The notes beneath the pieces were generated by a model that saw only the letters and a program-made list of their open reading frames with translations, made no database searches and was not told the origin of the DNA. This document shows, piece after piece, positions 15,461 to 25,266 of a DNA stretch of 64,000 nucleotides. Numbering within the stretch: the first letter of the stretch is position 1; the number at the start of each line of letters is the position of its first letter. Both the position numbers and the translations under genes were made by a program. The DNA comes from Mesonia sp. HuA40 (GTDB lineage: Bacteria > Bacteroidota > Bacteroidia > Flavobacteriales > Flavobacteriaceae): contig NZ_VRLT01000063.1 of NCBI RefSeq assembly GCF_008017835.1, positions 1 through 64,000 on the forward strand, read 5' to 3'.

Positions 15461-15980
15461 GATTAATAAGTTGATATAAATATTGGTCTTCAAAAGTTCC
15501 TTGACGCAGCACCCAATCTTTTTGCACGCCGGTACGTTTAAAATTAAGCTTTTCAAATAATTGAACACTGGCGCGATTATGTGCTAATATTCCCGCATAA
15601 ATTTGATGTACTTTTAATTGTTCTTGGGCATATTCACAAGCCTGCTTTACCGCCGTATAAGCATAACCTAATTGCCTGTATTTGGGATCAAAAATAATAA
15701 CTCCTAACGCAACCCTTCTGTTTTGAGGATCAAAATCATAAAAATCTAATAGACCTATGCTCTTATCCGCTTTAAGCGAAATAACCAAGCGCAATTGCTT
15801 AACTTCGTAAATATCTCGATGTGAATCGGCTAAATATTGCTTTAATATATAGCGCGAAAAGGGTTTTTGGGTACCGCTAAGATGCCAGTACTTGCTATTG
15901 TTTTCTACCTGTTCTATAAAATCTAAATCTTCAGGTTCTAGTGCACGTAAATATATAGTATCTTCTGGATTGCTTAACAT
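15450..15980 (-). CDS. GNAT-family N-acetyltransferase
   Basis: The 176-residue product belongs to the GNAT superfamily (RimJ/RimL-like). It has an N-terminal strand IYLRALEPEDLDFIEQVENN, then VALGVIIFDPKYRQLGYAYT with the acetyl-CoA pyrophosphate-binding R-x-x-G-x-A/G type turn. The closing segment is HNRASVQLFEKLNFKRTGVQ. The acceptor is unknown; ribosomal-protein or amino-sugar acetylation are possibilities. It overlaps dapF by 7 nt upstream and mltG by 11 nt downstream, which suggests translational coupling in a cell-wall operon. Confidence 0.88.
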   Translation of the reverse strand: MLSNPEDTIYLRALEPEDLDFIEQVENNSKYWHLSGTQKPFSRYILKQYLADSHRDIYEVKQLRLVISLKADKSIGLLDFYDFDPQNRRVALGVIIFDPKYRQLGYAYTAVKQACEYAQEQLKVHQIYAGILAHNRASVQLFEKLNFKRTGVQKDWVLRQGTFEDQYLYQLINHVY

Positions 15981-16756
15981 GTGATACTACCTTTAAAAAC
16001 TTGTTGAGCTGGCCCTTTTAAAAAGACATTAGAAAAGCCTCCTTCTTTAGGAATAAAGGCGATTTGTAAAGAGCCGCCTAAGGTTTTTATTGATACTGGG
16101 CTTTTAATTATTTGCTTGCTATGATATGCGACTAAAGCGGCAGCCGTTACACCTGTACCACAAGATAAAGTCTCATCTTCTACACCGCGTTCATAGGTTC
16201 GAACAAAAAGAGTTTCTGGCTGCACCTCTACAAAATTAATATTGCTACCTTCTTTACCATACAAAGAACTATTGCGAATTTCTTTTCCGTTTGCATAAAC
16301 TTGGAAGTTTGCCAAATCATCTACAAAAGCCACATGATGAGGCGAACCCGTATCGGTAAAATAGGCGCTATCGCTTATTTTTTTAACAAAGGACACATCT
16401 TGCATTTGCAAACTTACCTCATTGTTTTCTATAGCCGCAGCGTGTAGTCCATCTACAGCCATAAATTGGGTTTTACTTTCAAAAACACCCAAAAAATGTG
16501 CAAAATGAACCAAGCATCGCCCACCGTTACCGCACATAGTACTTTCTTTACCATCGGCATTAAAATAAACCATCTTAAAATCAATTTCTTGATGCGGATG
16601 ATTCTCTAAAAGAATAAGTCCGTCTGCTCCTATGCCAAATTTTCGGTCACACAGCTTAGCTATGAGTTTGGTATCATTTTTGAAAAATTCTTTGCGATTG
16701 TCTATAAGAATAAAATCGTTACCGGTTCCTTGATATTTGTAAAATTCGAGTTGCAT
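15974..16756 (-). CDS. dapF: Diaminopimelate epimerase
   Basis: DapF interconverts LL- and meso-diaminopimelate for lysine and peptidoglycan. From the ATG at 16756 (MQLEFYKYQGTGNDFILIDN) the protein has 260 residues. Both catalytic cysteines are present: TMCGNGGRCLVHFAH and LSCGTGVTAAALVAYH. The longer frame begins with TTG at 16777, which lies inside the predicted -7 box (16775-16782), so it is rejected. It is first in an operon with the GNAT gene and mltG; all fit peptidoglycan metabolism. Confidence 0.95.
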   Translation of the reverse strand: MQLEFYKYQGTGNDFILIDNRKEFFKNDTKLIAKLCDRKFGIGADGLILLENHPHQEIDFKMVYFNADGKESTMCGNGGRCLVHFAHFLGVFESKTQFMAVDGLHAAAIENNEVSLQMQDVSFVKKISDSAYFTDTGSPHHVAFVDDLANFQVYANGKEIRNSSLYGKEGSNINFVEVQPETLFVRTYERGVEDETLSCGTGVTAAALVAYHSKQIIKSPVSIKTLGGSLQIAFIPKEGGFSNVFLKGPAQQVFKGSITC

Positions 16757-16774
16757 AAGTGGACTTAATTGCCG

Positions 16775-16782
16775 CAAATATA
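16775..16782 (-). promoter_or_regulatory. -7 promoter box of dapF-GNAT-mltG
   Basis: Reverse-strand TATATTTG, an exact TAnnTTTG match 18 nt before the dapF ATG. It predicts a leader of roughly ten nucleotides. Confidence 0.55.
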
Positions 16783-16872
16783 CAACCTTTCATGATTTCT
16801 AGGTGCCGTTAAGGTAGTGTTAAGCTTGTAACATCAGAAAAATTAAAGTGTATTTTTAAAATAAAAAGAATT

Positions 16873-18276
16873 ATGAAAAGAAACTTGCAATTACTTTTAG
16901 TTGCCTTTTTGGCTAGCGGGATATCTTTATTCTTGTACCAACAGTATCTTTTACCTAATACCGATGCTGCCCAGCAAACGCGTACAAAATCTATAGTTAA
17001 AATTGAGGATACCCTACCACAAGATACTGGAGTTAAGTTTGTAAAGCATTTTAATAGTAGCGATGCCGATTTTACCCAAGCCGCCAAGAAAACCGTTCAC
17101 GCAGTGGTACACGTAAAGAATGTAAGTATTGGAAGAGCACCAAGAACCATACAAGAATACCTGCGAGGTATGCGAGGAGGTCGGGCTGTGCAAGGAGCTG
17201 GATCTGGTGTGATTATAACAGAAGACGGCTATATTGTGACCAATTATCATGTTATTAAAGATGCTTCAGAAATTGAGGTCACGCTCAACAACAATCGCAA
17301 TTACAAAGCTAAGCTCATTGGTGCAGAACCAAATTCAGACATCGCCTTACTTAAAATAGAGGCCGAAGGTTTAGAGTATTTAACTTTTGGAGATAGCAAT
17401 GACACCCAGATAGGTGAATGGGTGCTAGCCGTTGGTAATCCCTTTAATTTAACTTCTACCGTAACGGCTGGAATTATAAGTGCAAAAGGGAGAAATTTAG
17501 GTGGCGAAACAACCGGATTACCCTCTTTCATTCAAACTGATGCTGCTATAAATCCAGGAAACAGCGGCGGTGCTTTAGTTAATATTAACGGGGAGCTCAT
17601 TGGCATAAATACAGCCATTACTTCACAAACAGGTAGTTATATTGGGTATGGATTTGCTGTACCAAGTAATAACGCACGAAAAATTGTAGAAGATCTAATT
17701 GAATATGGAAATGTAAAACACGCTATATTAGGCATACAAGCCGCAACGATAAACCCTAATATGGTTGAAGAAAATGAGCTAAATATTTCGCAGGGAGTTT
17801 ATGTTGCGGGCGTTGCTGATGGCGCAAAACAAGCTGGTTTAAAAAAGGACGATTTAATTACCAATATTGATGGTTTAAGAGTCCGCAAACTAGAAGATCT
17901 CACCTCGTATGTTCAAACTAAAAGACCCAACGATGTGGTAAGCATTACCTTTATAAGAAACGGAAAGGAGCAAACAACAGAAGTAAAGTTAACCGAGTTT
18001 GAACGTTTACGCATCGTTAAAGCTGGTATTGAAGTGGGCAACGCCTCAAAAGAATACCTAAAATATTTTAAAGCAGAAAACGGAGTTAAAATCTTAGGTA
18101 CTCTCAACGATCGCATTAATATTCCCGATGACCAATTTATCATAACCAGAATAGACGATCAAAAGATTTCGAGCGTGAAGGATGTTAAAAAGATAATTCA
18201 AAACAAAGCCGAAAACGAAAAAACAAAAATAACCTTTAAAGACCGTCTTGGCCGAGAAGAAAGCTATTATTTTTAA
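16873..18276 (+). CDS. degP: Do-family periplasmic serine endopeptidase (DegP/DegQ-like)
   Basis: This is an envelope protease and chaperone for misfolded proteins. The 467-residue protein has an N-terminal hydrophobic segment (LQLLLVAFLASGISLFLYQQ) acting as signal or anchor. The trypsin-like domain has catalytic H126 (TNYHVI), D156 (NSDIALL) and S231 (NPGNSGGAL). Two C-terminal PDZ domains follow: about 280-375 (ILGIQAATINPNMVEENELN; KKDDLITNIDG) and a shorter one at about 385-467. It diverges from dapF. A hairpin terminator lies 24 nt after the stop. No clear TAnnTTTG box precedes it; TATTTTTA 20 nt upstream is the nearest, so stress control is possible. Confidence 0.94.
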   Translation: MKRNLQLLLVAFLASGISLFLYQQYLLPNTDAAQQTRTKSIVKIEDTLPQDTGVKFVKHFNSSDADFTQAAKKTVHAVVHVKNVSIGRAPRTIQEYLRGMRGGRAVQGAGSGVIITEDGYIVTNYHVIKDASEIEVTLNNNRNYKAKLIGAEPNSDIALLKIEAEGLEYLTFGDSNDTQIGEWVLAVGNPFNLTSTVTAGIISAKGRNLGGETTGLPSFIQTDAAINPGNSGGALVNINGELIGINTAITSQTGSYIGYGFAVPSNNARKIVEDLIEYGNVKHAILGIQAATINPNMVEENELNISQGVYVAGVADGAKQAGLKKDDLITNIDGLRVRKLEDLTSYVQTKRPNDVVSITFIRNGKEQTTEVKLTEFERLRIVKAGIEVGNASKEYLKYFKAENGVKILGTLNDRINIPDDQFIITRIDDQKISSVKDVKKIIQNKAENEKTKITFKDRLGREESYYF

Positions 18277-18300
18277 TTGGTATTTATATTAAAAACATGA

Positions 18301-18332
18301 AATCCTCTTTTAGCTTTAAAAGAGGATTTTTG
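18301..18332 (+). terminator. Terminator of degP
   Basis: AATCCTCTTTTA and TAAAAGAGGATT form a perfect 12-bp stem around a 4-nt loop, followed by T-rich sequence. Confidence 0.8.
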
Positions 18333-18363
18333 TTTATTATACATGCCATTACATTTAAATGTA

Positions 18364-18371
18364 TATTTTTG
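18364..18371 (+). promoter_or_regulatory. -7 promoter box of gap
   Basis: TATTTTTG matches TAnnTTTG 37 nt before the gap start codon. Confidence 0.55.
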
Positions 18372-18408
18372 CACAGACTTTTAATTTTCATAACACAACA
18401 AAACAATA

Positions 18409-19857
18409 ATGAGTCAGCAAACAACTTACGAGAAAGAACTTGCTTTTCAGGCCGATAGACGCAAGGCTACAGTAGAGTTCATAAAGGTATTAAATGATTT
18501 ATGGTACGATAAATCTATAGAACTTGTTCTTTTTAAAAATCAATTATTAGATCAGAACGTTAGCGAAATTCTTTATTTGCACGAATACGCCGGAGAATTT
18601 GTTCAAAAACCAATTTCAATTTTTGATAGTGTAGAGATTGCTAAAGCGATAAAAGACTTAGACCTTCCCGCCTCAAAATTAGATATTGGTAAGTTAACCT
18701 ACGAGTTTCAACTTGATAGAAATGAAGCTAATAGCGCTACCTCATTTGTATCAAAAAAACTTGCAAAAGCCAAAGAGTTTGCTGGTTTTGAACCTAAGGA
18801 CGTGGTGCTTTACGGATTTGGACGTATTGGTAGGCTTTTAGCTCGCGAGCTAATGATGAAAACCGGTAAAGGTAGCCAGTTGCGTTTACGAGCTATCGTT
18901 GTACGTGGGCAAATAGATAAAACCGTTCTTGAGAAAAGAGCCTCGCTTTTAAAAAGCGATTCGGTTCATGGTGATTTTTCTGGTACAGTAAAAGTAGATG
19001 AAGCCAACCAAAGTTTAATTATTAACGGAACAACCGTTCATATTATAAGTGCCAACCAACCAGAAGATATTGATTATACCCAATACGGAATCAACAATGC
19101 TTTGGTTATTGATAACACAGGAGCATTTAGAGATAAAGAAGCTTTGCAAAGACACCTGGTGCCTAAGGGTGCAGACAAGGTACTATTAACCGCTCCCGGT
19201 AAAGGAGTTCCTAATATTGTTCACGGGGTAAATGAGTTGGAGCACAATCCAGATGAAATTGATATATTCTCAGCCGCATCTTGTACTACTAACGCCATTA
19301 CCCCAGTACTTAAAGCAATTGAAGACACTTTTGGTGTAGAACACGGACATTTAGAAACTATTCATGCGTATACCAACGATCAAAATTTGGTAGACAACAT
19401 GCACAAAAAATACCGAAGAGGTCGAGCAGCTGCCTTGAACATGGTTATAACCGAAACCGGAGCCGGAAAAGCAGTGTCAAAGGCTCTACCAGCCTTAGAA
19501 GGTAAACTAACTTCTAATGCTATTCGTGTGCCAGTTCCTAATGGTTCATTAGCTATTTTAAACTTAGAAATAAACAAGGCTACTAGCTTAACAGAACTTA
19601 ATGACGTTTTAAAACAATATGCTTTAGAAGGTAATTTGGTAGAGCAAATAAAATATTCTATAGATAATGAGCTGGTATCGTCTGATATTATAGGATCATC
19701 GGCGCCTTCTATTTACGATAGCAATGCTACAATTGTAAATAAAGATGGTAAAAACATCATTCTATATATTTGGTATGATAACGAATATGGCTACAGTCAC
19801 CAGGTAATCAGATTAGCAAAATACATCGCAAAAGTAAGACGTTTTACATACTATTAA
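18409..19857 (+). CDS. gap: Glyceraldehyde-3-phosphate dehydrogenase, long form
   Basis: GAPDH oxidises glyceraldehyde-3-phosphate to 1,3-bisphosphoglycerate, or the reverse in gluconeogenesis. The 482-residue protein is about 140 residues longer than classical GAPDH. Residues 1-130 form a helical N-terminal extension without a motif I know. The Rossmann motif YGFGRIGRLLARE starts near 135, and the active-site SAASCTTNAITP has C292. HAYTNDQNLVDNMHKKYRRG and WYDNEYGYSHQV are conserved. Flavobacterial genomes commonly encode this long form. A perfect 16-bp palindrome lies within the gene (18838-18853). It has its own promoter and terminator, so it is a single-gene unit. Confidence 0.94.
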   Translation: MSQQTTYEKELAFQADRRKATVEFIKVLNDLWYDKSIELVLFKNQLLDQNVSEILYLHEYAGEFVQKPISIFDSVEIAKAIKDLDLPASKLDIGKLTYEFQLDRNEANSATSFVSKKLAKAKEFAGFEPKDVVLYGFGRIGRLLARELMMKTGKGSQLRLRAIVVRGQIDKTVLEKRASLLKSDSVHGDFSGTVKVDEANQSLIINGTTVHIISANQPEDIDYTQYGINNALVIDNTGAFRDKEALQRHLVPKGADKVLLTAPGKGVPNIVHGVNELEHNPDEIDIFSAASCTTNAITPVLKAIEDTFGVEHGHLETIHAYTNDQNLVDNMHKKYRRGRAAALNMVITETGAGKAVSKALPALEGKLTSNAIRVPVPNGSLAILNLEINKATSLTELNDVLKQYALEGNLVEQIKYSIDNELVSSDIIGSSAPSIYDSNATIVNKDGKNIILYIWYDNEYGYSHQVIRLAKYIAKVRRFTYY

Positions 19858-19875
19858 TGGCAGCAGACTAAAATT

Positions 19876-19913
19876 AAGCAAACCTGTACTTTGTTATTGG
19901 TTTGCTTTTTTTG
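19876..19913 (+). terminator. Terminator of gap
   Basis: AAGCAAACC pairs with GGTTTGCTT around a 14-nt loop, followed by a run of seven T. Confidence 0.75.
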
Positions 19914-19986
19914 TTTAAAATAAACACAAATACCTCTTTAATTACAATAATGCCAATTATAAATCGTTTTGGCAAGAAAAATTTTT

Positions 19987-20577
19987 ATGAATAATATTCT
20001 TAAACTCTCGGTAACCTTTTTGCTATGTTTTTTCGCTTTAAGCGGAATGCGAGCTCAAGATAGTGTTCAAAAAGAACCCACTATTAATGAACAGTTCAGC
20101 GAACTTATTGAAAACGCCAATAACTACCAAGAATATAAAGTTGTTAAACACGCCTTACTACTTCAGCTTCAAAAGAAAACAAAAGTAAAGATCGACGGGT
20201 TGAATAAAAACATACAACAACTTGAAGATAGTTTAAGTGCTAAGCAAAATAGAATTGAGAAGCTAAATGGCTCTTTATCTTCTACCCAAGAAGATTTAGA
20301 CTTGGTAAATAGTGAGAAAAACAACATACAATTTTTAGGCATATCAACCGATAAGTCAACTTACCAAAGTATAATGTGGGGAGTTGTATTTGCTTTATTA
20401 GTTATCTTACTGTTCTTCATTTATAAATTTAAGAGCAGTAACGCAGCAACGAGAGAAGCCAAACAAAATCTACAAGAATGCGAGGCTGAGTTTGATGATT
20501 ATAAAAAAAGAGCTCTAGAAAAACAGCAGCGGCTAGGCAGACAATTACAAGATGAAATCAACAGAAATAAAGCATAA
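19987..20577 (+). CDS. Membrane protein with coiled coils, upstream of trmD
   Basis: From the ATG at 19987 the product has 196 residues; the longer frame begins with an unsupported TTG at 19969. It has a signal peptide (LKLSVTFLLCFFALSGMRAQ), then a coiled coil (about 60-110, KKTKVKIDGLNKNIQQLEDS). A membrane helix follows (about 125-147, SIMWGVVFALLVILLFFIYK) and a second charged helix to the C-terminus. The topology is one exported helical domain and one cytoplasmic helix. The function is unknown. It lies 3 nt before trmD, and I recall homologues sometimes mislabelled as tRNA methyltransferases because of that position. The start carries a CGCTTTAAGCGGAA element (20034-20047). Confidence 0.75.
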   Translation: MNNILKLSVTFLLCFFALSGMRAQDSVQKEPTINEQFSELIENANNYQEYKVVKHALLLQLQKKTKVKIDGLNKNIQQLEDSLSAKQNRIEKLNGSLSSTQEDLDLVNSEKNNIQFLGISTDKSTYQSIMWGVVFALLVILLFFIYKFKSSNAATREAKQNLQECEAEFDDYKKRALEKQQRLGRQLQDEINRNKA

Positions 20578-20580
20578 CCA

Positions 20581-21264
20581 ATGGCCATGCGCATAGACAT
20601 CATAACGGTTGTACCGGATTTACTCAAGAGTCCCTTTGAAGCTTCCATTTTGAAGAGAGCCATTGAAAAAGGTTTAGTTTCGGTTCACCTGCACAATCTA
20701 CGCGATTATGTAAGTGATAATTACAAGCAAATAGACGACTACCAATATGGAGGCGGCGCAGGAATGGTGATGATGATAGAACCCATTGATAAATGCATTA
20801 GTCATTTAAAATCACAACGCGACTATGATGAAGTGATTTATATGACACCCGATGGCAAAACATTAAACCAAGGTACGGCCAATCAGCTTTCGCTAAAAAA
20901 AAATATTATCATTTTATGTGGGCACTATAAGGGTGTAGATGAACGCGTTAGAGAGCATTTCATCACACGCGAAATCTCTATTGGCGATTATGTACTCTCT
21001 GGTGGCGAATTAGGGGCTGCGGTATTGTGTGACGCTGTAATTCGCCTGATACCTGGTGTATTGGGTAACGAGACCTCTGCCCTAACCGATTCTTTTCAGG
21101 ACAATTTATTAGCTCCACCTATCTATACACGTCCCGCCGAATACAAAGGTTGGAAAGTACCCGAAGTCTTAATTACAGGTAATTTTCCTAAAATAGAAGC
21201 CTGGAGAGAAAAAAAAGCCCATGAACGCACTCAAGAACGCAGACCCGACCTATTAAAAGACTAA
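20581..21264 (+). CDS. trmD: tRNA (guanine-N1)-methyltransferase TrmD
   Basis: TrmD methylates G37 of tRNAs that read codons starting with C, using S-adenosylmethionine, and prevents frameshifting. The 227-residue protein has the family N-terminus ([20 protein letters not shown]), [15 protein letters not shown], the trefoil-knot SAM site [12 protein letters not shown] and [15 protein letters not shown]. Then come [18 protein letters not shown] and [15 protein letters not shown] at 20581 or 20587 could start it. It is followed by rplS, the usual bacterial trmD-rplS order, although rplS has its own promoter here. Confidence 0.97.
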   Translation: MAMRIDIITVVPDLLKSPFEASILKRAIEKGLVSVHLHNLRDYVSDNYKQIDDYQYGGGAGMVMMIEPIDKCISHLKSQRDYDEVIYMTPDGKTLNQGTANQLSLKKNIIILCGHYKGVDERVREHFITREISIGDYVLSGGELGAAVLCDAVIRLIPGVLGNETSALTDSFQDNLLAPPIYTRPAEYKGWKVPEVLITGNFPKIEAWREKKAHERTQERRPDLLKD

Positions 21265-21293
21265 TAAAAATTGGTTATTTAAAAAAATAAAAT

Positions 21294-21301
21294 TATTTTT
21301 G
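21294..21301 (+). promoter_or_regulatory. -7 promoter box of rplS
   Basis: TATTTTTG matches TAnnTTTG. TTG at 21271-21273, 20 bases upstream, completes a good Bacteroidota promoter. The ATG lies 70 nt downstream, leaving a leader of about 60 nt, long for this window. Confidence 0.6.
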
Positions 21302-21371
21302 CACGCAATTCTAAAACAACCTCTGGCGAAATACGTGTATGTTGATTAGAAAAATTTTAAACCATAAAAAC

Positions 21372-21731
21372 ATGGAATCTTTAATTAAATTTGTTCAAGA
21401 CGAATTTGTAACCAAGAAAGACTTCCCAGAATTTAAAGCGGGAGACACAATCACGGTTTACTACGAAATCAAAGAGGGTCAAAAAACCCGTACACAGTTC
21501 TTTAGAGGTGTGGTAATTCAGAAAAAAGGAACTGGAGCTTCACAAACTTTTACCATTAGAAAAATGAGTGGTACAGTAGGTGTTGAAAGAATTTTCCCTA
21601 TCAACCTTCCTGCACTTCAAAAAATTGAAGTAAACAAAAGAGGTAAGGTACGTAGAGCTAGAATTTTCTACTTTAGAGAACTTACTGGTAAAAAAGCACG
21701 TATTAAAGAGCGTATGCACAAAGCTAAATAA
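21372..21731 (+). CDS. rplS: 50S ribosomal protein L19
   Basis: L19 sits at the subunit interface of the ribosome. From the ATG at 21372 (MESLIKFVQDEFVTKKDFPE) the protein has 119 residues, the usual size. It has the conserved GDTITVYYEIKEG, TQFFRGVVIQKKGTG, VGVERIFPINLPALQKIEV and the basic end KVRRARIFYFRELTGKKARI. A frame from 21339 adds 11 residues that are not part of the family. A strong terminator follows the gene. Confidence 0.97.
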   Translation: MESLIKFVQDEFVTKKDFPEFKAGDTITVYYEIKEGQKTRTQFFRGVVIQKKGTGASQTFTIRKMSGTVGVERIFPINLPALQKIEVNKRGKVRRARIFYFRELTGKKARIKERMHKAK

Positions 21732-21750
21732 GCCCTTTTTACGTTACAAA

Positions 21751-21790
21751 ACAAAGCCTTTTTTCTTGCGAAAAAAGGCTTTGTTTTTTA
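21751..21790 (+). terminator. Terminator of rplS
   Basis: ACAAAGCCTTTTTTC and GAAAAAAGGCTTTGT form a perfect 15-bp stem with a 4-nt loop, then a T run. Confidence 0.85.
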
Positions 21791-21835
21791 TAATTTTTCT
21801 AAACCTTTATCCTTTAAATTAGGCGTATAATTAAC

Positions 21836-21843
21836 TATATTTG
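21836..21843 (+). promoter_or_regulatory. -7 promoter box of monomeric icd
   Basis: TATATTTG, an exact TAnnTTTG match 66 nt before the start codon. Confidence 0.6.
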
Positions 21844-21903
21844 CTGCGATTTTAGTGCTAACTTTAAAAGAGTAGCGCAAATGCATTTAATAATTAAAAA
21901 TAA

Positions 21904-24132
<2,229 letters not shown>

Positions 24133-24151
24133 GCTTATATTCCTTTAAAAG

Positions 24152-24187
24152 AAAGCCATTAGTGTAAAAACTAATGGCTTTTTTTTA
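24152..24187 (+). terminator. Terminator of monomeric icd
   Basis: AAAGCCATTAGT pairs with ACTAATGGCTTT around a 6-nt loop, followed by a T run. The same 12-bp stem recurs at 35628. Confidence 0.8.
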
Positions 24188-24246
24188 TTTTTAAATATGA
24201 AGCATCTCCCTACCGTTAAAAAAATTTAATTGCTTATTCTTAGGCA

Positions 24247-24283
24247 TAAAAAAAAGCCAAATTTTAGTAAAATATGGCTCTTT
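24247..24283 (-). terminator. Terminator of rpmE2
   Basis: On the reverse strand, AGAGCCATATTTTACT pairs imperfectly with AAAATTTGGCTTTT and runs into eight T, 20 nt after the L31 stop. Confidence 0.65.
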
Positions 24284-24303
24284 AAATATGTGTCAAACAA
24301 AGT

Positions 24304-24558
24304 TTAGTTTTTCTTAAACTTCGCGTATTTGTTTTTAAACTTATCTATACGTCCAGCGGTATCAATTAATTTCTTCTTACCAGTATAAAATGGATGAGAA
24401 GTTCTAGAAATCTCTAATTTCACTAGCGGATACTCTGTACCGTCTACTTCAATAGTTTCTCTGGTTTTTACCGTTGACTTAGTAATAAAGACTTCTTCGT
24501 TAGACATATCTTTAAAAGCTACAAGTCTATAATTTTCGGGATGTATTCCTTGTTTCAT
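24304..24558 (-). CDS. rpmE2: 50S ribosomal protein L31 type B
   Basis: The 84-residue protein shows the L31 pattern: [20 protein letters not shown], then [20 protein letters not shown] and [12 protein letters not shown]. It has no cysteine, so it is the zinc-free (C-minus) form, usually called type B and often used under zinc limitation where a C-plus copy also exists. No C-plus copy is in this window. A promoter box lies 37 nt upstream at 24596-24603 and a terminator follows. It converges on the monomeric icd gene. Confidence 0.95.
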   Translation of the reverse strand: MKQGIHPENYRLVAFKDMSNEEVFITKSTVKTRETIEVDGTEYPLVKLEISRTSHPFYTGKKKLIDTAGRIDKFKNKYAKFKKN

Positions 24559-24595
24559 CTTCTTAAACTTTAAATCTTATGATTTTTTCGAGGTG

Positions 24596-24603
24596 CAAAT
24601 TTA
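24596..24603 (-). promoter_or_regulatory. -7 promoter box of rpmE2
   Basis: Reverse-strand TAAATTTG matches TAnnTTTG. A TTG 19 bases upstream (24623-24625) could be the -33 element. I saw no palindrome resembling a Zur site. Confidence 0.55.
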
Positions 24604-24686
24604 AACAATTATCAGAATAAAACAATATTTTTCTAATAATTATTCTACAAATATAAACTTTTTATTCTAACCCTGTAACCTTTTCC

Positions 24687-24694
24687 TATATTTG
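24687..24694 (+). promoter_or_regulatory. -7 promoter box of the DUF4199-glycosyltransferase unit
   Basis: TATATTTG, an exact TAnnTTTG match 32 nt before the start codon. Confidence 0.6.
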
Positions 24695-24726
24695 TACACC
24701 TATAAAGAAATCAATTCTTTTTTCCT

Positions 24727-25263
24727 ATGCAAAATTCTACCAATCTTAAATCAGTTGCCAGTAACTATGGGTTTTATTTAGCTTTAGCCGTAGTACTCAT
24801 TTTTAGTTTAGCCTATGCCCTTTCGGTTGAAATGTTTACCAAATGGTATCTAAGTCTAATTCTCTTTTTTGTCCTTGTAGGCTTTGGTGTGGCTTCCACA
24901 AAGGCTTGTAAATCGGCTTCGACCGAAATATTTTCATTCAAAAAAGCTTTTACTGCCTACTTTATTTGTGTAATCATTGGCTTGGTAGTACAAAGCCTTA
25001 CACAGTTTAGTATTTTTAACCTCATTGATCCCGAAGCAGGGGCTTATATCGTAGAATTTAGCAAAGAACAAGTAGCCGATACCATGGCAAAATTTGGTTC
25101 GACTCAAGAACAAATTGATTTGACTATAGCTGCTATGGAGCAAGAAAATCAATTCTCATTAAAAAATCAAGCCATCGGTTTAGCTACCAATATTGTGTTT
25201 TACTCGATTATCGGATTAATTGTTGCTCTTGTTTTTAGACAAAAACAACCCGACAACTTATAA
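24727..25263 (+). CDS. DUF4199 family membrane protein
   Basis: The 178-residue protein has four hydrophobic helices (about 13-30, 37-56, 72-92 and 148-168). Between the third and fourth lies a soluble loop of about 50 residues (PEAGAYIVEFSKEQVADTMA and onward). This topology and the C-terminal NQAIGLATNIVFYSIIGLIV match the DUF4199 family of Bacteroidota. The function is unknown. The glycosyltransferase gene starts 3 nt after its stop, a pairing I recall as common in Flavobacteriia, so a role with glycolipid assembly is possible. Confidence 0.82.
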   Translation: MQNSTNLKSVASNYGFYLALAVVLIFSLAYALSVEMFTKWYLSLILFFVLVGFGVASTKACKSASTEIFSFKKAFTAYFICVIIGLVVQSLTQFSIFNLIDPEAGAYIVEFSKEQVADTMAKFGSTQEQIDLTIAAMEQENQFSLKNQAIGLATNIVFYSIIGLIVALVFRQKQPDNL

Positions 25264-25266
25264 TTT

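Noticed and set aside
15461-15568. Longer start for mltG at 15568
   Set aside because: The added 36 residues read through the GNAT gene in another frame and do not look like a signal; the ATG at 15460 gives the proper membrane helix.
16757-16777. TTG start of dapF at 16777
   Set aside because: The codon lies inside the TATATTTG promoter box; the ATG at 16756 gives the conserved N-terminus.
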